In this document: piece after piece, positions 54,908 through 64,000 of the stretch | Numbering within the stretch: the stretch's first letter is position 1 | How the letters are laid out: each line of letters opens with the position of its first letter | Assembly (NCBI RefSeq): GCF_002294985.1 | Contig: NZ_NSGE01000001.1 | Span: forward strand, 248,001 to 312,000 | DNA: 64,000 bases | Source of the DNA: Mesorhizobium sp. WSM3862 | GTDB lineage: Bacteria > Pseudomonadota > Alphaproteobacteria > Rhizobiales > Rhizobiaceae | Direction of reading: 5' to 3' | Position numbers and translations under genes: made by a program | The notes under the pieces: generated by a model | What the model saw: only the letters and a program-made list of their open reading frames with translations | Databases searched by the model: none | Told to the model about the DNA's origin: nothing

Positions 54908-56743
54908 ATGGCGGCTGAAGCATCGGGCAGCGATCTCGTACAGGTAGTGGCGCTGCTCGCTGCCGGCGTGATCGCCGTGCCGATCTTCAAGCGCATCGGG
55001 CTGGGCTCCATCCTCGGCTATCTCGCTGCCGGTGTGGTCATCGGGCCGTTCGGCCTCCGCATTTTTTCCGAATCGGAATCCATCCTTCACGTCGCCGAGC
55101 TTGGCGTCGTCATGTTCCTGTTCATCATCGGCCTGGAAATGCAGCCGTCGCGGCTCTGGGGCCTGCGCCGGGAAATCTTTGGTCTCGGCGCGCTGCAGGT
55201 TGGCGTCTGCGCCGTTCTGTTGACGCTCGTCGGCCTGGCCGGAGGCTTTCCGATCGCGCAATCCTTCGTCGCCGGCGCCGGCTTTGTGCTGACCTCGACC
55301 GCGATCGTCATGCAACTGCTCGAGGAGCGCGGCGAGATCGCCGCACCCAAGGGGCAGCGCATCGTCTCGATCCTTCTGCTCGAAGACCTGATGATCGTGC
55401 CGCTTCTGGCGCTGGTGGCGTTCCTGGCGCCCGGGGGCGCGGAGACCAGCCTGTCTGAGCGCTTGACCGAAGTGGGGATCGGGATCGCGGCGATCATCGG
55501 CCTCGTCGTGGCCGGTCGCTATCTGCTCAACCCGCTCTTCCGCATCCTAGCCGATGCCCGCGCCCGCGAAGTGATGACGGCCGCCGCCCTGCTGGTGGTG
55601 CTTGGGTCGGCGCTAGCCATGCAGCTTTCCGGTCTGTCGATGGCGATGGGTGCGTTCCTCGCCGGCGTGCTGCTCTCCGAATCGACCTTCCGCCACCAGC
55701 TCGAAGCCGATATCGAGCCGTTTCGCGGCATCCTGCTCGGCCTGTTCTTTCTTGCCGTCGGCATGTCGCTCGATCTTGGCGTCGTCGCCCAGAACTGGCG
55801 CTTGGTCGCCATTTATGTCGTCGCCTATATGGTCATGAAGGGGCTCGGCATCTATCTGGTCGCGCGTATGCTCAAGAGCGGCCATCGCGAGGCGCTCGAG
55901 CGCGCCGTCTTCATGGCGCAGGGCGGCGAATTCGCCTTTGTGCTCTATTCCTCGGCCGCCGTCGTCGGCATCATCGACGGCCAGGCCAATTCCACTCTGA
56001 CCGCCATCGTCATCATCTCCATGGTGCTGACGCCCGTGGCTATCTTGGCACTGCGCTACCTCACCCCGCGCGACGAGCAATCGCTGGAAGGCGTCGACAT
56101 CGCCGACGGGCTAACCGGCAGCGTGCTGATCATCGGCTTCGGCCGCTTCGGCCAGATCGCCAGCCAGCCGCTGCTTTTGCGCGGTCTCGACGTCTCGATC
56201 ATCGACAATGAGGTCGAGATGATCCAGGCGGCGGCCGATTTCGGCTTCAAGGTCTATTACGGCGACGGCACGCGGCTCGACATCCTGCGTGCGGCAGGCG
56301 CTGGCCGCGCGCGCGCCGTGCTGATCTGCGTCGACAAACCGGACGTGGCCGTGCGCATCGCGCAATTGATCAAGGCGGAATTCCCGCTGGTCACTATCCT
56401 GGCGCGTGCCTTCGACCGCGGCACCGCGCTGCAACTCATCCGCGCCGGCGTCGACTATCAGTTGCGCGAGACCTTTGAATCGGCGCTGGTCTTCGGCGGC
56501 TCGGCCCTGGAAGCGCTGGGCGTCGATCCGGAAGAGGTAGCCGAGGTGATCGAGGACGTCCGCCGCCGCGACACAGCTCGCATCGAGACACAGCTCGCCG
56601 AAGGTATCCGCGCCGGCCAGCGCTTTCTCAAAGGCAATATCGGCACGCCGATCCCGACCCCGCTCGCGCAGCCGCGCCGCGCCGGCCGAGCGCTGAACGA
56701 AGAGACGGCCGGCGTGCTGAACAAGGCAGAGACGAAGAGCTGA
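54908..56743 (+). CDS. Kef-type monovalent cation:proton antiporter (CPA2)
   Basis: A 611-residue inner-membrane antiporter. About twelve hydrophobic segments span residues 10-390. They include LGYLAAGVVIGPFGLRIFSE, ELGVVMFLFIIGLEMQP, GFVLTSTAIVMQLLEERGEI and GLFFLAVGMSLDLGVVAQNW. An RCK/TrkA-N domain follows, with a nucleotide-binding loop IIGFGRFGQIASQPLL and the acidic IIDNE. In KefB/KefC this domain responds to glutathione adducts and lets potassium out; whether this protein does so is unknown. No ancillary KefF/KefG gene is adjacent. Confidence 0.9.
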   Translation: MAAEASGSDLVQVVALLAAGVIAVPIFKRIGLGSILGYLAAGVVIGPFGLRIFSESESILHVAELGVVMFLFIIGLEMQPSRLWGLRREIFGLGALQVGVCAVLLTLVGLAGGFPIAQSFVAGAGFVLTSTAIVMQLLEERGEIAAPKGQRIVSILLLEDLMIVPLLALVAFLAPGGAETSLSERLTEVGIGIAAIIGLVVAGRYLLNPLFRILADARAREVMTAAALLVVLGSALAMQLSGLSMAMGAFLAGVLLSESTFRHQLEADIEPFRGILLGLFFLAVGMSLDLGVVAQNWRLVAIYVVAYMVMKGLGIYLVARMLKSGHREALERAVFMAQGGEFAFVLYSSAAVVGIIDGQANSTLTAIVIISMVLTPVAILALRYLTPRDEQSLEGVDIADGLTGSVLIIGFGRFGQIASQPLLLRGLDVSIIDNEVEMIQAAADFGFKVYYGDGTRLDILRAAGAGRARAVLICVDKPDVAVRIAQLIKAEFPLVTILARAFDRGTALQLIRAGVDYQLRETFESALVFGGSALEALGVDPEEVAEVIEDVRRRDTARIETQLAEGIRAGQRFLKGNIGTPIPTPLAQPRRAGRALNEETAGVLNKAETKS

Positions 56744-56753
56744 GGAGCAACGC

Positions 56754-57302
56754 ATGGCAGAACTCGACCCGCGGGCGCTTGCCGTCACCAAATTCTGGCG
56801 CGATGCCGGCGAGGACGCCTGGTTCGAAAAGAACGACGCGTTCGACTCGGGTTTCCGCGACTGCTTCCTCGAGCTGCACCACGCCGCCGCCCGGCGCGAA
56901 TGCGACGCCTGGAGCGAGCATGCCGAAGGATCGCTGGCGCTGATGATCCTGCTCGACCAGTTTCCGCGCAACTGCTTCCGCGGCACCGGGCATATGTATG
57001 CGACCGATCCGCTGGCCAGGCATTTCGCCGACCGGGCGATCGCCGCCGGTCAGGATCTCGAGTTCGAAGAAGCGCTTCGCGTCTTCCTCTATCTCCCCTT
57101 TGAGCATTCGGAGTCGCTCGCGGATCAGGAACGCTCGCTCGAACTCACAGCGGCGAGGGCGCCGGATTATCTCAAATACGCCAAGGAGCACCTGGAGATC
57201 ATCCAGCGCTTCGGGCGCTTTCCGCACCGCAACAAAATGCTCGGCCGCGAGACGACGCCCGAGGAAAAGACGTTTCTCGAGGGCGGCGGTTTCTCCGGCT
57301 GA
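56754..57302 (+). CDS. DUF924 family protein
   Basis: A 182-residue helical protein typical of DUF924. Landmarks are VTKFWRDAGEDAWFEKNDAF, LALMILLDQFPRNCFRGTGH, FADRAIAAGQDLEFEEALRV and YLPFEHSESLADQERSL, ending FPHRNKMLGRETTPEEKTFL. It has no known enzymatic activity. It starts 10 bp after the antiporter gene with GAGGAGCAACGC upstream and is probably in the same transcript. Confidence 0.9.
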   Translation: MAELDPRALAVTKFWRDAGEDAWFEKNDAFDSGFRDCFLELHHAAARRECDAWSEHAEGSLALMILLDQFPRNCFRGTGHMYATDPLARHFADRAIAAGQDLEFEEALRVFLYLPFEHSESLADQERSLELTAARAPDYLKYAKEHLEIIQRFGRFPHRNKMLGRETTPEEKTFLEGGGFSG

Positions 57303-57328
57303 ACAGGCAAACTGCGGATAATCAACAC

Positions 57329-57568
57329 ATGATCGAGCTAGCAGGGCGGACCTACGAAGCCACGATCGGAAGCGACGTCCAACGCGATGGCATGTATCTG
57401 GAACTCGCCGACCAACACGGGCACATTGTGGGCCAGATTTTCTTTTCGGATTTCGATAGGAAGATGACCGTGACCCTGTTTGAGTCTGAAGTGTCCGTGG
57501 AAGTGGTTGAATGGATGATCGCCACGGCCAAGATCCGTCGTCCTCCAACCAATCCCACCCTCGGCTAA
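57329..57568 (+). CDS. Small hypothetical protein
   Basis: A 79-residue protein (MIELAGRTYEATIGSDVQRD, then MYLELADQHGHIVGQIFFSD and FDRKMTVTLFESEVSVEVVE). It is predicted to be mainly beta strands with one helix (VEWMIATAKI), and no family is recognised. The gene is 27 bp after DUF924, converging on folK. Ribosome-site support is weak, so it could be a chance frame, but the amino-acid pattern looks real. Confidence 0.62.
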   Translation: MIELAGRTYEATIGSDVQRDGMYLELADQHGHIVGQIFFSDFDRKMTVTLFESEVSVEVVEWMIATAKIRRPPTNPTLG

Positions 57569-57569
57569 T

Positions 57570-58082
57570 CTAAGCGAGCCACCACTCCCGGCCGGACGGC
57601 AGCCGCTCGATCCCCGAAATATCGACGACGCCGAGCCGCTCCGACACGCTTTTGTTGCCGACCACAAGGTCGGGCGCGATCTCGGCCAGCGGCGCCAGCA
57701 CGAAGGCCCGCTCCAGCATGCGCGGATGGGGAACCTCAAGGCCCGTCTCGTGGATCACCCGGTCACCGAACACCAGAATGTCGATGTCGATCAGGCGCGG
57801 CCCCCAACGTTCCTCGCGCACCCGCTTCAGGCGCCTCTCGACGTCCAGGCAGAGATCGAGCAGGCCGCGTGGCGAGAGCGCGGTTTCGATCCCGGCCGAG
57901 GCATTGAGAAAATCCGGCTGGTCGAGCTTGCCCCACGGCGGCGTCCGGTAGAGCGAGGAAACAGCGGTGACGCGCGTCTTGTCATCGCCGTCCAGCATGC
58001 GCAGCGCCGCGGCCATGGATTTCGGCGGATCGCCGAGATTGCCGCCGAGGCTAAGGTAGACGGCGCTATTGAGGCCAGACAA
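57570..58082 (-). CDS. folK: 2-amino-4-hydroxy-6-hydroxymethyldihydropteridine pyrophosphokinase
   Basis: Activates the pterin of folate with pyrophosphate from ATP. The 170-residue protein begins SGLNSAVYLSLGGNLGDPPK. It has SSLYRTPPWGKLDQPDFLNA and, in the catalytic part, EERWGPRLIDIDILVFGDRV (the two Asp that bind magnesium), then VPHPRMLERAFVLAPLAEI. The start is a TTG that overlaps the end of folB by 17 bp, so translation is coupled. Confidence 0.94.
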   Translation of the reverse strand: MSGLNSAVYLSLGGNLGDPPKSMAAALRMLDGDDKTRVTAVSSLYRTPPWGKLDQPDFLNASAGIETALSPRGLLDLCLDVERRLKRVREERWGPRLIDIDILVFGDRVIHETGLEVPHPRMLERAFVLAPLAEIAPDLVVGNKSVSERLGVVDISGIERLPSGREWWLA

Positions 58083-58425
58083 CTGTCACCTCGACATGAT
58101 CGAGCACGCCCGGAACCGGGGCGTTCGGCTTGCGCACGGTAATTTCCGCTTTCCTGATCTGCGGAAAGCGTGCCGCCAGCGCTTTCGCCACTTCCAGCGC
58201 CAGCGCCTCGATCAGGAAACGCCGGTGCCCGGTGACGATCTTCTCGATCACCGCGAAGGCGATGCCGTAATTGACGGTATCCTCGATCGAATCGTCCTCC
58301 AGCGGCCGGCTGGGCTCGACCGTGAGTTCGGCGTCGACATAAAAACGCTGACCGAGCGTCTCCTCCTCGTCCAGCACGCCGTGCCGGGCAAAGAAGGCGC
58401 AGTTCTTCATGCGGATGACATACAT
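58066..58425 (-). CDS. folB: Dihydroneopterin aldolase
   Basis: Splits dihydroneopterin to 6-hydroxymethyldihydropterin and glycolaldehyde. The 119-residue protein has the family start VIRMKNCAFFARHGVLDEEE and RFYVDAELTVEPSRPLEDDS. It also has TVNYGIAFAVIEKIVTGHRR (substrate-binding Glu further on in LIEALALEVAKAL) and the catalytic Lys region ITVRKPNAPV. It lies 2 bp after folP. Confidence 0.93.
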   Translation of the reverse strand: MYVIRMKNCAFFARHGVLDEEETLGQRFYVDAELTVEPSRPLEDDSIEDTVNYGIAFAVIEKIVTGHRRFLIEALALEVAKALAARFPQIRKAEITVRKPNAPVPGVLDHVEVTVVWPQ

Positions 58426-58427
58426 CG

Positions 58428-59279
58428 TCAGCGTCCGGGAGAAAGTTTTTCTCGCGCCAGCATAGCATCGGCCATCGCCAGCGCATCCACGTTGATTGCG
58501 ACATCGTGGACGCGAAAAAGATCGGCTCCCTTGAGCCGCAGAATGACGCTCGTGGCCGCCGTGCCGACAGCGCGCTCAGCGGGCTCGCGCCCGGTGACGC
58601 CGCCGATAAAACGCTTTCGCGACGTTCCCGCCATCAGCGGAAAGCCGAGCGCCTGAAGCTCGGAGAACCGCGCCATCAGATCGAGATTTTCCTCCGTCGT
58701 TTCCTTGGCAAAGCCGAAACCGGCGTCGAGCACGATCTGGTCCTCGGCAACATTGCTGGCGCGCGCGATCTCCAGCGATTTGCTGAGGAACAGAAGCTGG
58801 TCCTCGATCACGTCCGGCAGCTTCTGGCGTTCACGGCCGGTATGCATGATGATGAGGCCGGCGCCGGTCTCGGCCGCGACTCTCGCGATGCCGGGCTCGC
58901 GCTGCAGTCCCCAGACATCGTTGACGATATGCGCCCCCGCAGCGACGGCCCGCCGCGCGGTGGCCTCGCGATAGGTGTCGACCGAAATCAGCGCCTCGCC
59001 CGATGTCGCGAGCGCCTCGATGACCGGCAGCACCCGCGCCTGCTCTTTTTCGGCGCTGATCGGGGCAAAACCGGGCCGCGTCGATTCCCCGCCGATGTCG
59101 ATGATGGCCGCGCCCTCTTCCGCCATGCGGCGCGCCTGGGCTATCGCCTTCTCCGGCGCGATGAACAATCCCCCGTCGGAAAAACTGTCCGGCGTGACGT
59201 TGAGGATGCCGACCACGACCGACTTGGGGCCGAGGTCGAGATGGCGTCCATGCGCGAGCTGCCACCGCCTTGTCGTCAT
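58428..59279 (-). CDS. folP: Dihydropteroate synthase
   Basis: Joins p-aminobenzoate to the activated pterin; target of sulfonamides. The 283-residue TIM barrel has VVGILNVTPDSFSDGG (conserved Asn-Val-Thr-Pro-Asp loop), IDIGGESTRPGFAPISAEKE, VSVDTYREATARRAVA-like (ISVDTYREATARRAVAAGAH), VLDAGFGFAKETTEENLDLM and FPLMAGTSRKRFIGGVTGRE. It heads the folP-folB-folK operon. No resistance-type insertion is evident in the SRKRF loop. Confidence 0.96.
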   Translation of the reverse strand: MTTRRWQLAHGRHLDLGPKSVVVGILNVTPDSFSDGGLFIAPEKAIAQARRMAEEGAAIIDIGGESTRPGFAPISAEKEQARVLPVIEALATSGEALISVDTYREATARRAVAAGAHIVNDVWGLQREPGIARVAAETGAGLIIMHTGRERQKLPDVIEDQLLFLSKSLEIARASNVAEDQIVLDAGFGFAKETTEENLDLMARFSELQALGFPLMAGTSRKRFIGGVTGREPAERAVGTAATSVILRLKGADLFRVHDVAINVDALAMADAMLAREKLSPGR

Positions 59280-59363
59280 TGTCCATCAACCATGCGTGAT
59301 CCGCGCGAAATCAATTTCGTTGCGCCGGCAACGGCCGTAAAGCAAGGTGCGTGAAGAGGCAAC

Positions 59364-59984
59364 ATGATGAACCGTTCCCTGCTCTGCGCCCTCATGCTCA
59401 CGCTGGCCGCCACGCCGGCCGCCGCGGCAAATCTGGTGAAGACCTACAGCTATTTCAGCGTCGGCGGCCGCACGCTGGACGACATCGAAAAACAGCTGAC
59501 GAAAAACGGACCGGAAGTGAAGAGTACCGGCTCCCGGCATCCAGGCGCAACGCAGATGGCTTTCACCACCCGCGTCAGCTACGCGCAAACCGCAAATTCA
59601 TGCCGGATCGCGAACGCGCAGGTGACCGTGAAGGTCAAGGTGATCCTCCCGGAATGGCGGCGCCCGCGCAAGGCGGATCCGCAGGTCAGGCTGTTCTGGG
59701 ATACGCTATCGGCCGACATCAAGCGCCACGAAGAGCGCCATGTCGAGATCGCCAAGAACCACGCGCGCGAACTCGAGGACGCGCTCAAGGCGACTTATCC
59801 GCAGAGGACCTGCGAAGCCGCGAAGGCCCAGGCCGCCCAGATCTCGGCCGCCATCCTCGCCAAGCACGATCGCGCCCAGGTGCAGTTCGACCGCGTCGAA
59901 AGCGTCAATTTCGAGAGCCGAATCATCCGGCTCCTGCGCTACCGGATGCAGCGCACCCAAAGCGGACGGTTGCCGCCGGCTTGA
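59364..59984 (+). CDS. Exported DUF922 predicted zinc protease
   Basis: A 206-residue protein with a signal peptide (MNRSLLCALMLTLAATPAAA). The DUF922 domain includes LVKTYSYFSVGGRTLDDIEK and ends with a helix carrying the zinc-protease motif HEERH at 122-126 (DIKRHEERHVEIAKNHAREL). Two cysteines (C80 and the one in TYPQRTCEAAKA) may pair. Its substrate is unknown. Its stop codon shares its final base with a long inverted repeat. Confidence 0.83.
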   Translation: MMNRSLLCALMLTLAATPAAAANLVKTYSYFSVGGRTLDDIEKQLTKNGPEVKSTGSRHPGATQMAFTTRVSYAQTANSCRIANAQVTVKVKVILPEWRRPRKADPQVRLFWDTLSADIKRHEERHVEIAKNHARELEDALKATYPQRTCEAAKAQAAQISAAILAKHDRAQVQFDRVESVNFESRIIRLLRYRMQRTQSGRLPPA

Positions 59985-60033
59985 CCATTGTTTCGGCGGT
60001 GCCGGCGAAAGCCAACACCGCCGAAACAATGGT
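59984..60033. repeat. Perfect 18-bp inverted repeat
   Basis: ACCATTGTTTCGGCGGTG and CACCGCCGAAACAATGGT are exact reverse complements around a 14-bp loop. The repeat starts on the last base of the DUF922 stop codon. It could act as a terminator for that gene, but there is no T tract and the length exceeds usual terminators, so a dispersed repeat is also possible. Confidence 0.85.
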
Positions 60034-60075
60034 GCCAGATTCCAGAAAACTTTCGAGCACCGGTCGAAAACGGCC

Positions 60076-60096
60076 TATATCGACCGACATATATCG
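60076..60096. promoter_or_regulatory. Direct repeat upstream of the MFS gene
   Basis: TATATCG-ACCGACA-TATATCG: two identical 7-mers at a 14-bp period, about 110 bp before the transporter start in an otherwise GC-rich gap. It may be a regulator site or part of a promoter. Confidence 0.4.
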
Positions 60097-60204
60097 GGTT
60101 CGCCGTCCGGCGGACTTTGGAAACCGAGATACGAATGACGGGCGCAGGACGCCCCGCACCGGCTGCTTCTTGCCGACGGCGCACCGACCTTGAAAGAGTG
60201 ACGC

Positions 60205-61692
60205 ATGGACCAGACCGTCGACAATCGCACGAGGATGAGGACAACGGCCTCGCCGTCGATCAGCGAGAGCGAGAAGAACGCCATCATCGGCGGCGTGCTC
60301 TTGTCGATGCTTCTGGCGGCGCTTGACCAGACCATTGTGTCGCCTGCCTTGCCGACCATCGCGCGCGCTCTCGGCCACGCCGAATACCTGCCCTGGATCG
60401 TGACCGGCTATCTGCTGACGGCCACCGCGATGGCGCCGCTCTACGGCAAGATTTCCGACGTCTATGGCCGCCGGCCGGTCATCTACGCCGCCATCCTGAT
60501 CTTTCTTTTGGGATCTCTGGTCAGCGCCCTGGCCCCCAACATGCTGGTGCTGGTCATCGGCCGGGCGATCCAGGGGGCCGGCGGCGGCGGCCTTTTCGCG
60601 CTGACGCAAACCGTCATCGGCGATCTGGTGCCGCCACGCGAGCGGGCCCGCTACGCCGCATGGATCTCCGGCACCTGGGCGGTCGCCAGCGTCGCCGGCC
60701 CGCTGCTTGGCGGTGTCTTCGCAGAGCATCTCCACTGGTCGTTGATCTTCTGGATCAACCTGCCGATCGGCTTCCTGGCGATGGCCATCATCAACAATCC
60801 GCTGAAGAAGTTGCCGATCGCGGCCAAACATCACCGCATCGACGGGCTGGGCGCAGTGCTCTTGGTGATCGCCACGGCGCTGCTGCTTCTGGCGCTCAAC
60901 TGGGGTGGCAGCACCTATCCGTGGTTCTCGCCGGAAATCCTTGGGCTGGTGGCCTGCTCGGCCGCGTTCTGGGCATTGTTCGCGCTGCGGCTGCTGAGGG
61001 CCAGTGAGCCTTTGATCTCGCTCGAGGTGCTGGGCAACCGGATCGTGCTCGCCGGCACGTTGTCGATGTTCCTGCTGCAGGCGGCAAATATCGGTGCGTC
61101 GGTTTACCTGCCGGTCTATCTGCAATCGGTCGTTGGGCTCTCGGTCAGTGAATCCGGCATCGCCATGCTGGGTCTGCTGCTCGGCACCGTTGCCGGTGCC
61201 ACCTTCAGCGGCCGCATGATCCCGCGCTTCGTCCACTACAAGCGCATTGCCATGGTCGGCGTCAGTTTGGCGATCGCGTGCATCGGGGTGCTGAGTGCCA
61301 TTGCGACACACGCGTCGCTGCTCGAAGTCGAAATCCTGACGACCCTCATTGGCCTCGGCAGTGGCACGACCTTCCCGGTCAGCACCGTCTCGGTACAGAA
61401 CGCGGTCGATCGTGCCCATCTCGGTGTCGCGACCGGCGTCCTGACCTTCCTGCGCACACTGGGCGGCGCGCTTGGCGTCGCCCTGCTCGGCGCCGTCGCG
61501 CTCGGCTACGGCCTGCCGCTCGCCGCCGAGGGCTCGCAGACGCATATCGAGCTGACATCGGCAATGCCGTTCGTGATGATCTTCCTCACCGCCGGCATCA
61601 CTCTTGTTCTGGCATTGATCGCGCTGGCGCTGATGCCGGAAAAGCCGCTGCGCGGCAAGGACGAGCACGCAGCGCCCGTGCTCGCCGAATGA
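60205..61692 (+). CDS. MFS efflux transporter (DHA2, 14-helix type)
   Basis: A 495-residue EmrB/QacA-like drug:proton antiporter. Family motifs: LAALDQTIVSPALPTIARAL (motif D1), WIVTGYLLTATAMAPLYGKI and SDVYGRRPVIYAAILIFLLG (motif A), RAIQGAGGGGLFALTQTVIG (motif B) and GTWAVASVAGPLLGGVFAEH (motif C). About fourteen spans are visible. Export substrate unknown. No adjacent MarR or TetR regulator or EmrA-type adaptor gene is seen. Confidence 0.92.
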   Translation: MDQTVDNRTRMRTTASPSISESEKNAIIGGVLLSMLLAALDQTIVSPALPTIARALGHAEYLPWIVTGYLLTATAMAPLYGKISDVYGRRPVIYAAILIFLLGSLVSALAPNMLVLVIGRAIQGAGGGGLFALTQTVIGDLVPPRERARYAAWISGTWAVASVAGPLLGGVFAEHLHWSLIFWINLPIGFLAMAIINNPLKKLPIAAKHHRIDGLGAVLLVIATALLLLALNWGGSTYPWFSPEILGLVACSAAFWALFALRLLRASEPLISLEVLGNRIVLAGTLSMFLLQAANIGASVYLPVYLQSVVGLSVSESGIAMLGLLLGTVAGATFSGRMIPRFVHYKRIAMVGVSLAIACIGVLSAIATHASLLEVEILTTLIGLGSGTTFPVSTVSVQNAVDRAHLGVATGVLTFLRTLGGALGVALLGAVALGYGLPLAAEGSQTHIELTSAMPFVMIFLTAGITLVLALIALALMPEKPLRGKDEHAAPVLAE

Positions 61693-61697
61693 TCACG

Positions 61698-62822
<1,125 letters not shown>

Positions 62823-63143
62823 TCAGCCCTGGCGTTCGGGAACGCGCACGACCAGCCCGTCGAGCGCGTCGCGCACCTTGATCTGGCAGGACAGGCGCGA
62901 GTTGGGCCGGACGTCGTAGGCGAAGTCCAGCATGTCCTCCTCCATCGCTTCCGGCTCGCCGACCTCACCCGTCCAGGCCTCGTCGACATAGACATGACAG
63001 GTCGCACAGGCGCAGGCGCCGCCGCATTCGGCCTCGATGCCGGGGACCGCGTTGCGGATCGCGTTTTCCATGACGGTCGAGCCGTTCTCGGCCTGCACGT
63101 CGAATTGAGTACCGTCATTGGCGATGTAAGTCAGCTTGGCCAT
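62823..63143 (-). CDS. Adrenodoxin-type [2Fe-2S] ferredoxin
   Basis: A 106-residue ferredoxin. Four cluster cysteines are seen in [20 protein letters not shown] and in the later SRLSCQIKV, with the acidic interaction helix [17 protein letters not shown]. It donates electrons to cytochrome P450, hydroxylases or iron-sulfur assembly. With the reductase gene directly downstream, a dedicated electron-transfer pair is likely. Confidence 0.94.
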   Translation of the reverse strand: MAKLTYIANDGTQFDVQAENGSTVMENAIRNAVPGIEAECGGACACATCHVYVDEAWTGEVGEPEAMEEDMLDFAYDVRPNSRLSCQIKVRDALDGLVVRVPERQG

Positions 63144-63250
63144 TTGTCACCTGAGGAGTCGCAGCCGAGATAATCACTCCGCCGGACAAGTCAACTGCGG
63201 CGCGAAAGCGCCACCGCATGACGTTTTTTCTGGATGTGCTCCCTGGAGGA

Positions 63251-63625
63251 CTACCGGCTGATGGCGGCGATGAAGTCCCGCACTTCATCGATCAGCACGC
63301 CCAGCTTCCTCAGGCTGCGACCATCCTCAGGCTGCTTTTCGATGGCTGCAGCGCATTCGGCGACGGCAAAGGCGCCGATGCCGCGGGCCGAGCCTTTCAG
63401 GCCGTGTGCAAGGAGCACCCGTTCCTTGACATCGGCATCGACGATCTTGTCGCGCACCGAAAGCGCCTGCTGCACGAACAGCGCCAGCACCTCCTGTTCG
63501 AGCGCGCGATCATCCATCGTCTGCCGCGCAAGGTGGGCCATATCCACAGGTCGCGAACCTGCCGTCCCCGACACGTCGCCGCCGGGCATGGAAAACGCAA
63601 TACCAATCTCGCCACGCATACGCAC
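63251..63625 (-). CDS. Single HPt phosphotransfer domain protein
   Basis: A 124-residue four-helix HPt protein. The phosphorylatable His is in LLAHGLKGSARGIGAFAVAE, and acidic helices follow. It probably shuttles phosphate between response regulators, but no histidine kinase or receiver is adjacent. The start is a GTG at 63625 with GGAG 7 bp upstream; an in-frame ATG lies two codons in. The next 285 bp is AT-rich and non-coding. Confidence 0.87.
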   Translation of the reverse strand: MRMRGEIGIAFSMPGGDVSGTAGSRPVDMAHLARQTMDDRALEQEVLALFVQQALSVRDKIVDADVKERVLLAHGLKGSARGIGAFAVAECAAAIEKQPEDGRSLRKLGVLIDEVRDFIAAISR

Positions 63626-63910
63626 TGCTGCTCCAAGAAAGGGCCGGCCGGCGGCCCGAAAATAGGCGGATTCCCGTCGCCAACGGGTTAACGATTGCCG
63701 GGGAAAAATGTTGTCACGGAGGCAGCCAAATCACGCTCTCGTTAACCTTATATTTAAAGTTTTACGTATCGCCGGGAATGCATGTTTTCTTTACCCGTGT
63801 GTGTCATTACGATACGAACGTCCATTTTCAGCCTCCTGTCTGGGACCAGACAAGCCAGAATCAGGCCAAAATCATAAGTCCCGCGGCAGCTAGTACAGGG
63901 TAGCGAAGGC

Positions 63911-64000
63911 ATGGCTAAGAAACCGACGACGACCAAATCTCTCGAGAGCGACGTGGCCGCGGAACTGGAAAAGGCGCTTGACCTTGACCTGAACGGCGAC
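63911..64000 (+). CDS. Unidentified protein, 5' part only
   Basis: Thirty codons run to the window edge: MAKKPTTTKSLESDVAAELE, then KALDLDLNGD. The start is basic and threonine-rich, followed by an acidic helix that looks like the beginning of a coiled coil. The family cannot be judged from this fragment. Confidence 0.6.
   Translation, partial: MAKKPTTTKSLESDVAAELEKALDLDLNGD

Noticed and set aside
63742..63757. Possible CtrA site TTAA...TTAA near the last gene
   Set aside because: The spacer is 8 bp, not the 7 bp of the CtrA consensus, and the region is generally AT-rich.

Overview
The window is 64 kb of GC-rich alphaproteobacterial chromosome, most likely Mesorhizobium or a close relative in the Rhizobiales. 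Indicators are a rhizobial-type glycerol ABC operon (glpR-D-S-T-P-Q-U-V-K), a BA14K-family protein, a CckA phosphorelay kinase, a DksA without the usual zinc cysteines, and SOS boxes of the alphaproteobacterial form GTTC-N7-GTTC. It looks like ordinary core chromosome: no prophage, insertion sequence, CRISPR array or rRNA operon was seen. One tRNA (Lys-TTT) is present.

Layout. 1-2.7 kb: end of pyrC, then plsY and dprA. 2.7-6.8 kb: small genes on both strands, including a histidine-rich polytopic membrane protein, a J-domain protein, tRNA-Lys, a BA14K protein and a DUF6882-like protein. 6.8-16.9 kb: one minus-strand glycerol uptake and catabolism operon in which the transporter brings glycerol in, GlpK phosphorylates it, GlpD oxidises glycerol-3-phosphate, and GlpR probably represses through TTTCG/CGAAA inverted repeats. 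17-22.6 kb: a PLP decarboxylase, then the Anbu gene set (circularly permuted ATP-grasp, alpha-E protein, transglutaminase, Anbu proteasome-like peptidase). The transglutaminase gene is cut by one in-frame amber codon. 22.7-31.5 kb: housekeeping genes (Lrp-type RAM protein, tgt/queA for queuosine, two cyclophilins, coaD, gyrA). 31.7-38.2 kb: small regulators and enzymes, ssb, an ArsR-SRPBCC pair and a clpP paralog. 38.2-43.7 kb: a terminator, an SOS box and uvrA, then GNAT and DUF72 genes. 43.7-46.1 kb: gene-poor, with a decayed urea-transporter ATPase (urtE) remnant, then deoD. 46.3-54.6 kb: cckA, a FliO-domain protein, dksA, a SixA-like phosphatase, the ycjX-ycjF pair and small exported proteins. 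54.9-64 kb: a Kef-type antiporter, folP-folB-folK, a DUF922 predicted metalloprotease, an MFS exporter, a ferredoxin reductase/ferredoxin pair, an orphan HPt protein and the start of an unrecognised gene.

The observations most worth following up are: (1) the Anbu/ATP-grasp/alpha-E/transglutaminase set with its nonsense-interrupted transglutaminase; (2) complementary degeneration of the two glycerol-transporter ATPases, which predicts one competent and one degenerate ATP site; (3) the five-histidine intramembrane protein at 2735-3880; (4) perfect SOS boxes before both ssb and uvrA; (5) the urtE remnant. All function calls come from reading the sequence, with no database search.
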